64,000 nt of DNA from Diphasiastrum complanatum (Eukaryota; Streptophyta; Lycopodiopsida; Lycopodiales; Lycopodiaceae): the NCBI GenBank assembly GCA_029204225.1, contig CM055095.1, positions 66,737,940-66,801,939 on the forward strand. Reading direction: 5' to 3'. Positions 48,701 through 61,672 of this stretch are shown here, one piece after another. The first letter of the stretch is position 1. The number at the start of each line of letters is the position of its first letter. Under the pieces are notes generated by a model, which worked only from the letters and a program-made list of their open reading frames with translations, was not told the DNA's origin and made no database searches. Position numbers and translations under genes: made by a program.

Positions 48701-51700
48701 TGCGTCATGTCGATCCCACTTCTTTTGTTCTTCGGAAGACACCTCCACATATGTTGAAGAAGTAGCTCCGACGGTGTAGTAGGTGCCAAACTAGGTGGCC
48801 TCTCTTCATCACCACTTACAACTTCAAACAAACCTTTAACAATAAGGAAGTTCTTGATCATGTAGCACCACAAGGAGAAATTAGTTCCATCCAACCTATC
48901 TTCATTGAACAAAGAACCTATAGATTCAGATTCTTTAGCCATTTCTGAAAATTCAGCTAATAGTAGATGGGAAAAACAGATTCCAGGCCAAAATCTACTA
49001 AAAAATCAGCAAGGTCAAAGCTGAATTAATGAGCACTATAGATTGCAATACACCACATGCAATAGCTCATTCACAAGAAGATATAGGTGGCTGTATTCTG
49101 CTGAAATAAAAGAATACTAACTAATATGCAGGCTCCCAATGAAGCCAAAACCACAACTAGAACTTTGTGTGGTAAAATGGTGTGCACTCAATGTGCTAAT
49201 GGAGTAGATGGTAGGACCTTCTTCCAGGCTCAAAAATAGAAAAATTTCAGCCAGTAAAAATGTGTCAAAAACACATTGGTCTTCAAGGTAGATGGGCGCC
49301 CTCCTCCAAGAAGAAAATCTGAAATTTGAAGCATGTAATCTGATTTCAATCACATGAAAACTAGTTGAGCATGGGCGCCCTACTGCTGGCTCCCAAATGA
49401 GTGGAGGTTCCAAGCTTTTCCCGGCAATTTCCTGTACAAAAAACAAGGAGGAGCCGAACAGTTCTCTCTCCACAAAAATCAGAAAAATTCTGATTTTTAT
49501 GAACCAAAAGAGGAGAAATGTGGCTGTCTATTGGGTGCCCTCCAGCAAGCAATCAATTTTGAAAAATGGCTCTGATACTATGTAGGTATCTAGAATCAAG
49601 ACTATTCATTAACACAAAGTATTCTCAAAGAGAAGAGAGAGATGGTTAGATGACCCTCTTGTAGAAACTTGTGGACAGCCAATATGAACAGTAGATTGCT
49701 TAACAAAAGTGTGTCTCATACAAATGAATGGCTACATATAAGTAGTCCAAGATGGCTATCTACCTTCATGACTGTTGGCTGTCCAATAACTTGACTAATG
49801 GCTATCTAGCTACCATAAGTTACATAAAATAATTAAGTACCCCAAATAACAAGTTAGGTACTTAATTCACATGTATAGGCCCCTAGTGGACCCACGAGTC
49901 CCTACAAGTTAGTTTCATACGAACTTGGGCCTAAAATATAAATGACCATGGTTACACAGATCTCGACCTTTTGGGTCATAGCAACCTATGGCTTCTACAT
50001 CATTTACATTTATTATTCTAACAAGACTTGACTCTGGAAATGGCATAGGTGGTTTGGATCACTTAATATACAGAGGTAGGGGGTGAGTTTCCTCTTTACA
50101 AGAGCTTGTAGCTCGCCTTGGTTCTATAATCTATTCATTATTGTCATCATTGCTCTCTGATGCTCTAGGGAGAGTTCTTGCTATGTACTTAGAGTTTAGG
50201 CTTATGCTACATATTGTGAGGGCTTTGGTACTATGGGATGCCATATGTAGGTGCCTAAGAGTGGATTTGGTGTTCATTAGTACTCCCATAGCACAAGTGC
50301 GTGTGTGTGTGGGCGCACGCGCGCGCGACAGGTCCATGCACAAATGGCTGGGTTGGTTTGTCCTATGCCTAGCTCTCAAGTGTTTGTAGGTTGAGAATCG
50401 AGGGAGTTATGATAGTGGTATCAGAGTGGCCCCTATGACAAAATTCTCAACATGAGCGAATGGGAACAAATTGGGAGCTTGTGTGGACTCTACATTGAAT
50501 AGAAGTGAATTTTCCTCGATATTGTGATTCTACGAGTGGTAATTAGTACATCTTTAAAATTTTTGATTGTTGATTGATTCTCAGTTGCATGTGTGGATCA
50601 TAGTTGCAGCGAATCGCGATTCACTGGAGTCGCGATTCGCGATTCGCGATTCGAATCGTTGTAAAGAATCGATCTAAACAAAAAAAAATTATGCATTTTA
50701 TTACCTCCTCCTCGCGGACAGAATCCGTTTGTTGTGATCAGAGAGAGGGAGAATGAGAGAGGGGGAAAAAATGTGTTCTCTTTTTTTTTAATTTTTTTAT
50801 GTTGAAATTAACTGAATGCAGCTATAGCATAAACCTGGGAGTTAATACACCTAAATTGGATCCTGCACCCAATCGGCAAACTACACAGTCATAATGCTCT
50901 CAATCAAAGCTTTCATCTGATATCCATATTGCCTAAAAACTTTTCAAAAAAAAAAAATCGATTTTGCACGATTCTGGGAAAATCCCGAAACACGTTTCTG
51001 AATCGCGATTCGCGATTCATAATCGCGGTGCATCTATGGTGTGGATGTATGATTTACAAGTTTGAATCGGGTTGAGTATAATAATATTAAGCTTGTGGAG
51101 GCTTCTGCATATTTCGTTCTTGGAAATGGAGGTTTATGTGGGTTAGAGCTTCTCTAAAAAGCTTAGAAAGGGCAATTGTGAGCTATTTGAATTGGAGAAA
51201 CAATGCGTAGAAGTTTAGTATGCATGCATTGCATGTACTACCTTTTCTGGGCGAAAATGTGATTTTTTTATAGTATTAGCTATTCGATGAGCTAAAGGTT
51301 GTTGCTAAGAGCGATTTTCCTCCTCGAACAATTGCGAAGGATTTGCTGAAGTCATGCATGAAGCATGCAAAGCTAGAGAAGGGTATTACAACCATTATCA
51401 ACTAATTGGCTTGTCTTGTAATTTTTGTGGGGTATACTATACTCAATGGTATCATGAAGAAAATATACTTAGTACTAGTTCCTTTTTCTCTTGCCAAAGT
51501 TTCTGTCATGATTCTCAGATTGTCTACAGCGGCATGTAGTCTCATTTTACAGAAACATGCAAGCAGTTAAAATTGTAGTGAGTATTTTGCTAATGGAAGT
51601 ATTTCAGTGCAAGAGGGTGAAGACAAAGTCTTCCAGTTCACATGTCTAATCATTTGAATTTCTTTTGTCAGGGATATTGTTTTGTACGATTTACAACTAG

Positions 51701-54700
51701 AAGTGCTGCATTTAAAGCCCAAAAGGAGAAGAGTGGGACTATTGTAAGTTTTTTTTCACATCAATGGTTACTGGTAATTTTTGTGGCTTATAATATTGTA
51801 TATGATGTTTAGTGTTGCAGAGATAGTGCTTTCATTTCTACATTTTCACCCTTAGCCTCAGCATGTCTTTGAACCTATCAAACGTTCTCTTGTTCAGTGA
51901 ATTTGCGAGCTCATCTCTACTTTCGATGGCACTATATGGGATGTATAATCTAGTTCTTTTAGTCCTAGCAAGGTTATCTGATCTGGATGTGATGTTAACT
52001 GTTTTGGTTCTTTTTGGCACAGTACCAAGGGAAGAAGATTGGAGTCAACCCACCTTCTGAGCACGATACTTTGTTTCTTGGAAATCTTCGTAAAGGTAGT
52101 TGAGTCTGTGGCTGAATAAACTTTCATATTTGGGTCTCTATATTTATCTTATGTTTCAGGAGACTAGGATATTTTATTTCTATGCTTGTCATGCTATGGA
52201 ATCCCTTTGTAATCACAAATGTTATAGAATACCGAACATTGTTGGCTGTTGATCAGAATGACATGCAGCATGATAATGATGTACTCCAACTGCATTAAGT
52301 ACCTTGCTTAGCCCCCAATTTTATCTTCTTGGGGCTTTCACAAAAAGATTCGTCCTTCATAAGTATGATGACTCCCTTTAATTTTTTTTATGATCCATTA
52401 CATACGAAATTCAAGCTTGCTCTTCATCATGTCTTCACGAATTCTCTCTTTCTTTGATCTTGAACTTTTGTTGACATGAACCAGTCTATGAAAGTACCCT
52501 ACCTGTTCAATTTGAGATGATAGATCTCACAGAAGATTGTTTCTATTTTGTTTTCCATCATTTGTTCTTGAATCGTGTGATATGCAGAGTGGACTGCTGA
52601 GGAGCTTGAAAAGATGGTCAGAGAGGTAGCTAAAATGTCTTTATTTCATTGTACTTAATCAGACATTCACGTGTGTCATAGGTTTCTTTAATTTATGCAT
52701 GCATGTTTTTATCTAGGCTCATGTCTACTGGTGCTTCAAAAAGAACAGCCAGTACTGTTTTGTAGTATGAACTTGGTGGTGGTTCTCTTATGGTCTGCTG
52801 GGTTGCAACACTAGCTCTTGGAAGTATTTCATACATGGTGGAGCCTCTGTTTGGGACTCACAGAGGTGGATGGCATGCTTTGCAGGTGTTTGAGGATGTT
52901 GATTCAGTAGGGTTGGGATTGCCAAATAGGAGTGGCGAGTCTCCTAACAAAAAGCAACAGAATCGTGGTTTTGCATTTGTACACTTTACAACTCACGCGG
53001 TGTGTGCATCCCCTTGTTCACCACCTTCTCCCATCTTCATCGCTGGTCTTGTATCTGATCGTCCTGCTCTTGATTATCTTTTTCTGATCATGTGGCTCAG
53101 TATTATGACAGATTTTGCAAGGCTTGTACTTTAAGCAGCTTTTTCGTATTTTTCTCCTTCGTAAAGTATTTAAGATTTATGACTTTTGGTCCAATTTCAT
53201 TTCTATTTCCGATTAAATCATCAATTCCTCTCAACTGTGAGTGAGTGCCATGGGCCATGCATTTAGTAGCTCTTTGGCAGTGCAACTTATATCATTAGTG
53301 TAACTTCTGTCTTATGTCATGACACTCTTCTTGTTGACATATGAGATGCCAGTGTTTATATCTATCAAATATGCTTAGGTTTTTGAGCTTGTCCCTATGA
53401 GTGCAATCAGCAGAAGGACATATTGAACGTAACCACTTATTATATCTCTGCATTGTAAGTGCTTGGTATGCATAAGGAATTGTTACGTATGCCAGCTTTG
53501 TGAGAAAAGCAGCTTGCCACTTATATTCATGTCTGCTCTATTTTAGCTCATATCTAGGTGTGATGTTTCAAAGCACATGCTAGACAAAGAACACGGGAGG
53601 TCAGAGGATCTTTGTGACTTTTTGAACCGCTTCTTGGCATTGCTGTATGCCTTACTTTGTCATAAGTCAATGCACATATTATTTGTCTGCTGTCATGAAG
53701 TAGCATGTCAGGTTATAATGGCTTTTGCTACTGGGCCTTATATCATTATAATTGACTTAAACCCTTGGATTTGCTCCTTGCAAGAGTCACCTTTTTGTAC
53801 AGTTTCTCATTTATCCAATTCCAAAGATGACTTTACTATCTGCCATCTGATTTCAAATATTTGATTAAGCTAGTATGTGAACATTCTGATATTAGTTTTT
53901 TTGATAGAGTTTAAACGGTTGTCTATCTTCCAACATTCACCTCAGATTCTCAGCATGAGCATATTGAGTTTATCAAAGTTCAATTTCAGTTTTAGTGTTC
54001 CCCATAGTAGGTAGGACTTACTGTTTTTCTATCACCGGTATGGATTTAAACTAAAAAAACTGGAAAGCAATTCATACTTTCCCGATCTTCTCATTGTCTG
54101 TGTTTTTTGTCACTGAGTAATTATTTGCTGTACTCATTCATCAGATAAAGTTTTGCAATAAATTATAAACAGATGCTTCTATATGTTTGCACCATCTCTG
54201 ATGGATCTTGAATCTTATTTATTCAAGCCCTTTCTACGGTCAACACTTTTCTTAAGGCAGAAAGTTCATCATTTCAGCCATTTAACCAAATCCAATTCTC
54301 CATACAATCACAGGCTGCAGCACGTGCACATCGAGTAGCAACCAGGCCCGAATTCTTACTTGGAGGGAAGTGGCGACCAACCGTAGACTGGGCTGAGAGT
54401 GAGCCCGAGCCTGATCCAGACGAAATGGCTAAGGTCAGGACATTACTCTAGTTTTTAATCGCTGAAAGCTGTAGGCCCACTTTTATTTTTCCAATCTTTT
54501 TAATAATGAACAGTTTTGAAAGTAGCTGTTGACATAACTATATCAGAGTTGCACTCCTTGTTCCGGAACGTTGTTCAGGACTATGTTAAAGTGTGCTATC
54601 TATTTGCACCAGCCAATCTGAACTGTTTATGATAGAAAGAAAATTCACAAGGTGGTTGGGACAAATAAGAGGCATTATCAAGAGTCAGGAGTATGATTGG

Positions 54701-57700
54701 GAGGGCCTTAATTGCTAAAACAAGCATTAGACCTCAGGAGGACAACACGACTGCAGGACAGTCAGGGGTCCAAATACATAAAAATTCTTACTCATTAGGT
54801 GCACAACACATCAGTAGTGATCATATGATTAGAGTTTGAGAAAGTGCAGAGAAGATATATCCTGCTTTATGCCAAAAAATTAAGAGTGTAGGATCTACAG
54901 AGGGGTGGTCGACAAGGAGGACCGACTTGAAAAAACAGGAAGAAAGTATACCACTAGAACTAAATATAGACAGTCCTAAATAAGTAAGGTGTGATAGCTG
55001 GCTGCAGTTTGCACTTGTGACCAATGGTTTTTCTGCTTTTATATTGCGCAAGCTGAAGTAACAGTGTGTATGTTCCTTACCGTCCTGTGAGGAAGTCGAA
55101 TATCATTAGATTGGTTTTGCTTTTTTTGTGACTCAGTTTTGTTTTCACTTTCAGAGAAGTTCAAATTCTGTACCATGTTAGTCGTCACATATGGTATGAA
55201 AAGTAATGTCGACATATGTTTATGCTTGTGACATATCTTTATCTTCTGTGAGTGGGTGGGGACTTCACTTGATTGGCCTTGTTCTTTAGTGTAACCCTGC
55301 ATCTCTTCACCTTTGGAGAAGTAAGCTCGGTCTTTGTATGAAAACTCATGTGCACATATGTTTCTATATGTGGCCTAAATTCATGTTGAGCATTGACAAA
55401 GTGGGTACGGTATGGAGTTGATATTCTGAGATTTTGTGGGTGGACTTCAAAAGGTTGAGGATTGCAGACCGTTCTTCTTTTGGGTACTACTTCAGACCAA
55501 CACGTGATCCACTGCAAAAATGATCCAGATCGCCAGCGATCCAGGACCAGAAACTATCTCCCGGATCGCAAAAACATTTGCAAATTTTTCTCGCATCCGG
55601 AAGGGTTCGGATCTGCCGCTGGTTGCGATTGAAATGAATAGCAGATATACTAAAGCAGATACGATTGAAATGAATAGCCAATGAATAGCAGATATACTAA
55701 AGCCACCAACTAGAAACAAAAGCAATAGAAGCAACCCTAAACCATGATTCCAATAACTAGCAAGTTCTGACAACTAAGTTGGAGTTCTAAAATCCGACGA
55801 TTTTCTCTCTCCTACGTGCCATTCCTTAGAAGGCCCTTTTGACTGTATCCCAGTGAGCTCATATTGGATGACATAGTTTAACAAATATGAAAAGATAACC
55901 ACTGAATTCACTTGGAATTCGGCATAACTTTGTAATCTCTAGATTTTTTTCTAGGTGGTTGTATAAAGTTTCGTGTAGTTGAAGACGGATATTGAGATGG
56001 TTTTGGTATGCCTTCTGCCTTTAATTACCTGATTGATTGTAGAGTTTTTATAACACTCTATATAAATTTGTGAAGTATTTTTTCTTAGGGAAAAAGATAT
56101 TAGAATGATTCTTATATTTCATGAGTTGTGTATTGGATAGTTGCACTGCGTTTCTGAAACGTGTTTCGGAAATATGGAATTTTTTTTCAGAAACGTTTTT
56201 TTTAATTTTTAATTTTTTTTGGTTTTTTTTTGTGCAATATGGGTATCAGGTGAAAGCTCTAAATAAGAGCATTATTACTGTGTGATTTGCCGACTGTTTC
56301 GGGTGTAGGATGGTCCAGTTTAGGTGCATTAATCCATGTTGGGTTCTGTCAGGGATAAAAATTCAAAACTAACCTCTAGCCTGTCTGTTACGATCACAGA
56401 TGGTCCAAGTAAGTGTGTTTTCGCTCAGGGAGTTGGAAGGCCAAGTCATGAAGAGGCCTTACCGTCTGGGCCGGGGTCTACCGGTAGCCCCCGGACCCTC
56501 CCGTTGGGGGACGTTGCCCCCAAAGCCCCCCACCGAGGGGCTACCGCCTCCCGGACCCCCCGTTTCTCCGGGGGCTACCGCCCCCCGAACCCTCTGAGCA
56601 TTCATTGAAAACCAGAGTAAATAACAACCAAATAGCTATTGAAAATAAGATTTGTTTGTGACCCATCTACTGCACTTCTGAGAGGCAAAACGCTCGTTTG
56701 ACCATTGATCCCCTAAAAAAATTTCAGCCATAATCTATTTTTCCAAAAAGTTTTTTTTTTTGTTTTTTTTTTGCGATTCTGGGAGGAGAAACGCGTTTCT
56801 CAGAAACGCGGTTTCCAAAACGTCTCCTCCCAGAAACGCGATTCTGTGCAACTATGGTTGGACATATACTCCAGTATCCTTTAATAATTAAGTATGAGTT
56901 ATGGAATCCCATCAATCATAAGATTCTGAACATTTATGGTTGACGAATCATAAATAGGTACCTAAGTACTATTAGAGGATTGTAAGGAAAGGTGGCGATT
57001 TTTAAGAATGATGAGTAATTCTTGATGTTTTGAATGAGTGAGAATTTAGATTAGTGATTTGGAAAATTTAAATCTCTTTTCTCCAGTGTTTTATTGAGGA
57101 TGTATGTGTCTCACAGGCATTCTTATAATGTAAATTTTTACTTATGGAGAGTTTGCTTACTTTAGTGGATGGTATTCTACTACAGATTGTAGTCTGTAAG
57201 GGCTTGTGTTTGGTTTTCAGCCTAGATCTCCGATTGTTAGAGAGACAGACAAATCTATTGAGATTGGATGATTGCTATTTTCTTGCATGAGATGCTAGAA
57301 ATAAGGGCATTAAACTCAAGGGAGTATTTGGGGTACTTAAGACTGAGTTAAAATCATTTGATCTTGATCGATCTCTTAGACGTTCTCGTTGGATGAATTG
57401 ATATGCCTTAGAATTTCGAATGTTCTAAGGTATTTGTACCAAGAAGCATTTATGAATTGTCTACAAGAAATTGTGGATAGTTTTAGACTATAATTGCTTG
57501 TTTCTTTAATCTTTTAACTTTGATCTCCAGTGTTAGGTGATGATCCACCCAATATTTCATGTAAACTGAATTTTCATGAAGGTGATGTTATTGTTTTGGA
57601 GATGATCATATCCAATTCCTCTCCTCTCTTGTATTCAGGCACTATGGCTCGAGGGAGAACTTGATTGGGGATTGACTCCTGAAACCATACTAAATCATAT

Positions 57701-57813
57701 TGAACCATATTGAATCATACTGAACCATACTAAATCATGGCTGAAACCATAATGAACCATACTTAAGAGATACGACACATGTTCCCTGTCTGTCACTCTC
57801 CATCCCTCCCTCC

Positions 57814-57856
<43 letters not shown>

Positions 57857-60800
57857 ATTGCACACCTGGAGTACATCTGGAGCATCACCTGGAAGCACAC
57901 CTGGAATCTGGAGCTGGCCCTTGAAGAGCGCCTGTAACGCATTCCCACTCCACATCGCTGGAAATTGAAGAAATGCAAATCTGACTGGGCACGCAGCTGA
58001 CTCAGCACGCATTTCAGGGTGCCGAGGGCGCGCATCCTTGCTGACTGGGCACACATTGATGACTGGGCTCTGACAGGGCACAGCTCTAGTTGACAGGGCG
58101 CAGTTCTAGGGCAGACAGGGTGCATTTCTAGGGCTGACAGGGCGCAGTTCTAGGGTAGACAGGGTGCATTTCTAGGGCTGACAGGGCGCGCATTTGCTGA
58201 GTACCATGGCTCCTCCTCGAGGGTCAGGCCCTCCTCGAGCCACACGGACTCGCTCCCCTACAGCGGGCACCTCATCCTCCCCCCCCCCGTCGCTGCTGAC
58301 TCACCCCCTGCTACAATTCCCCCCTTGATGCTTGCCACAATACCCTCCCCCTTGCTGCTCGTTGACCCCACCACGTTGCAGACTGATGATGTGGCAGCGT
58401 TGCCTGCTACATCAACATGCAGCGCTGCCTGTTGATGTAGCACCCTGCCTCTTCTTCTCCACTTTCACTTTCTTCTTTTGCTCCTTCTCTTTCATCTTCC
58501 TCTTCTACCACCTCTTCCTCGCCTTCATCGATCTCCAATCCTATGAATCTGGCGGCCTCCTTCCTATTCCTATTTCCCAGAATCCACGGCTCCCCCACCT
58601 ACGGTAATCCCATACACTCCCTCCAAATCAACTGAACTACTTTCCTCTTGGGAAGCTGACCAAATGAGAGCCGATTTCCAGCTTTTGAAACAAGAACTTT
58701 CACAGTTAGAAAGGAGTAGTGGTCTCCTTACTAAAGGAAAAGAACTTGTTGCAGTCCAAAGTCACCTCATTGGAGCAAGTGATCAACACTAAGCTTTACG
58801 CTGTAGAGCCCAGTTACGTGGACAGCTTCACGACAGACAGAGTTCCATGATGCTACAGATCAGATGCGAGTTCATGCCCTTGATAGTCACAGCTTGGGGA
58901 TCACCAGGATTTTCGATGATGGACAGGGACCTATTACTTCATATGGTGAGTAGTAAGTACCTGTTGCAGGTTGTGAGGCACATGAGTTAGCCATTTATAA
59001 TGGCCTACCTCACTGGCCTAACTCTGGCAGCTATACTTGTCACCCTCACAGTGGCGGTTAGTGTGGTTGATTACCTCATGGGGTCACCGTCATCCATTCC
59101 TCTCATTCACAGCTTCCGTATCTCCCCTACCACCCTCTCTGATCATTCGTTCCTATCCTTCGCTACTGGCCACCTTCCACCACCACAACCTCAACACCAG
59201 TCCATCCTTCCCCGTGCACCCAAATACACCTTCCACCCCCTCTCTATACCACTCTACCAGGAATCCCTCACCTCCTTACTTCACTCTTTTCCCCACAGTG
59301 AATCGCTGGAGTCACAAGCCGCCTTCCTCACCACCTGTCTCCACTCTGCTGCTACTTTGGCTTTCCCCTCTAAACCTCATAAACACAAACCAGTCCAGCC
59401 ACGATCATCCCGACCTTTCCATCCACCGTGGTATGACGCGGAATGCCGATCCCTTCACCACTCTGTCACACTCTCTCGTTTCCACGCCCGCCATCTCCTC
59501 CGCTCTTCACGGCAATTGTACAACCGCACACTCTGTCGCAAAAAACGTGCCTATGATGGCTCCGAAGGAAACCGTCTTGTGAACCTCCTTCTCAGCTCCT
59601 CCTCTGGTGCCTTTTGGCGTGAGTTTATCCCTCGTGCCCCTCCCCCCTCTTCTAGACGATTTACATATTTGGATCGACTATGCTACCCAGCTTAACACAA
59701 TACCCACTGATACGCCCATCTCCATCTCTCCTCGACCTTCAGACTTCACCTTCTTCACCCCTGACTTGGTTCGGGCAGCAATCAAAAAGCTGAAAACCCA
59801 CTGCACTAGAGACATTGAAGACCTTGAATCTGAGCTACTGATTCACGCCCCCGATACCCTTGCAACTACATTATCCACTCTCCTTAACCATGCTGTTGTT
59901 GAGGGCTTCCCATCCTCTTGGTGCACCAACATCATACACCCTACAGTGACCCCATGGTACTTGGTAATTACCGCACTATTATGATTGGACATGTCCTCGC
60001 GAAGTTATATGGTGCTCTATGTGGATGGTGTGGTACTAGTCTCCTGTACCAGAGAGGGATTACAGAGACAGTTGGACTGTTTACACACTTTTTGTACTCA
60101 GTGGGGTTTAGGGGTGCTCGAAGACCAAAGTTATGGTCTTCAATACCTCTCGGGCCTTCATGCAGCGCCAGGAGCTTACCTTTGATGGACAATCCCTAGA
60201 GGTGGTTTCTTCATACACTTACCTGGGCGTGCTCTTCTCTGGTCCTACCTTCAGTATGAGACAGGCGACTACTTCTAGACTTGGGAAGGGCCACTCTTCC
60301 CTAGTCCAGCTGGAGAGATTCTGCTTCCGTAAGTCTATTCGGGATGCCTCGAGTAAGTGCAGACTGTTTGACACCATCGTCACCCCTTCACCCTTGTATG
60401 CCACATAGATATGGTGTACAGGACTATCATCTTCACACTGGTCCAGCATTTCACGCTTACAGACCACCATGTTGGCTTGCATGATCCGAGCGAAGCCCTC
60501 GGTTCCCCATGAGATCATCCTTGCGGAGTTTTTGCCACCCCCCCTATTCAAATTGAGGCAGCCTTCCAGCTTATCACGTACATCCAGAGAGCTCAGGCAC
60601 TTCCTGATACCGAGCAAAGGTATACGTGGATTATCTCGACCGTACTTGGCATCACCAGCTGGGGTTTAAGCCTGACTACTACAGGACTCACTTTCTAGAG
60701 CAGGATGCCACTGGTCTTCCAGTTTTACCTCGCTATTTGTCCTCTGGACTATCACACGGTCTCCGTTTCACTTTGGCACAGTTCAGAGTCTCCTCACATC

Positions 60801-61623
60801 AGTTGGCTATTGAGACATCCAGATTCCAGGGTACACCACGAGAGGAGAGACTATGCGTGCTATGTCCCCTACATGAGATAGAGTCCGAGGAGCATTTCAT
60901 CTTCAGATGCCCCATATATTATGAGATTAGAGGGAGATATCACTGTTTATTCTGTAACATGCCTACTACACTCAGAGCACTGATGGGATATGAGGACTCT
61001 CGCTGTGTTGCACTTATGCTACGAGAGATGGTCTTGTTGCGCCAAGATATTTACCAGTCAGCTCCCCAGCCACATCCTAGCTCTCAGGCTCAGATTACGT
61101 CTTTCTTCACCAGAAGACTAACACGGCCTGATGATGTTGACGACGACATACCACCTCATCGATGTCAGAGACAATGTATCACTCATAGTCATGCAGCAGT
61201 TCACACTTCTCACCTTGTTACAGGAGCACATAGTTTTCACCCTCCTAGACGATGTCAGCGACGGTCCATACCTCCTGATACAGCTCGTATTACATCTTTT
61301 TTCAGCAGTAGCACTATCTGACACTATCTGATACTATACTCCTGGCAGCTATTCTTGCTCCCACCTATGGACAGTTGGCAGTTTGTAATTTACAGTTATA
61401 TTACTCATTTCTCTTTTATGCATAGTTTTTCTTGGAGACGTTCATATACGCTCCCATGGTTTTCACATACTTGACATGTACTCCTTTTGGTCTTATATGC
61501 CTTTTGGTATGGAAAAGACATTAATAAAGCTTTCTATCCATCTGAGATCACAACAAACCGGATTGAAATCACAAGGAACCATATTGAAGACATCGACACG
61601 TGTTCCCTCTTTGTCACTCTTCA

Positions 61624-61672
<49 letters not shown>

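Larger units (their letters stand above)
45248..50023 (-). mobile_element. Ty1/copia retrotransposon F, integrase core deleted, target duplication AGACT
   Basis: LTRs 45,248-45,688 and 49,581-50,023 (about 442 bp, TG...CA) differ at roughly ten positions by eye. AGACT lies on both sides (45,243-45,247; 50,024-50,028). The - strand primer site TAGTATCAGAGCC (49,568-49,580) and a purine-rich end (AAGGAGGG) are present. Gag and protease are followed by the integrase C-terminus, so the catalytic core is missing. RT and RNase H are nearly intact. This is the youngest-looking insertion in the window. Confidence 0.93.
57855..61525 (+). mobile_element. LINE (same family as 31-38 kb), internally deleted
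   Basis: 5' leader with a 22-bp tandem repeat, ORF1 start at 58,206, a deletion joining ORF1 to the endonuclease C-terminus (about 58,850), the interdomain region, a deletion of most RT (only its start and a degenerate YADD box remain), the thumb, the C-terminal Cys/His domain and the 3' end TTTTGGTATGGAAAAGACAT, TAATAAAGCTTT. It lies in the 8.5-kb RRM-gene intron in sense orientation and is bordered by TC-rich repeats on both sides. Confidence 0.85.

Noticed and set aside
50298..50328. GTGTGTGTGGGCGCACGCGCGCGCG run as a functional Z-DNA site
   Set aside because: Alternating purine-pyrimidine run is real but lies in an old LTR; no evidence of function.
52790..53134. 114-codon + strand open frame
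   Set aside because: It contains a real exon (52,886-52,999) but its ends are intron read-through; the RRM2 structure and splice sites define the exon.
59037..59582. 181-codon + strand open frame rich in Ser/Pro
   Set aside because: Alternative frame of the LINE endonuclease-linker; the conserved words are in the 59,000-59,695 frame.
61118..61331. Small frames on both strands at the LINE 3' end
   Set aside because: Shadows of the C-terminal ORF2 reading 60,626-61,321.
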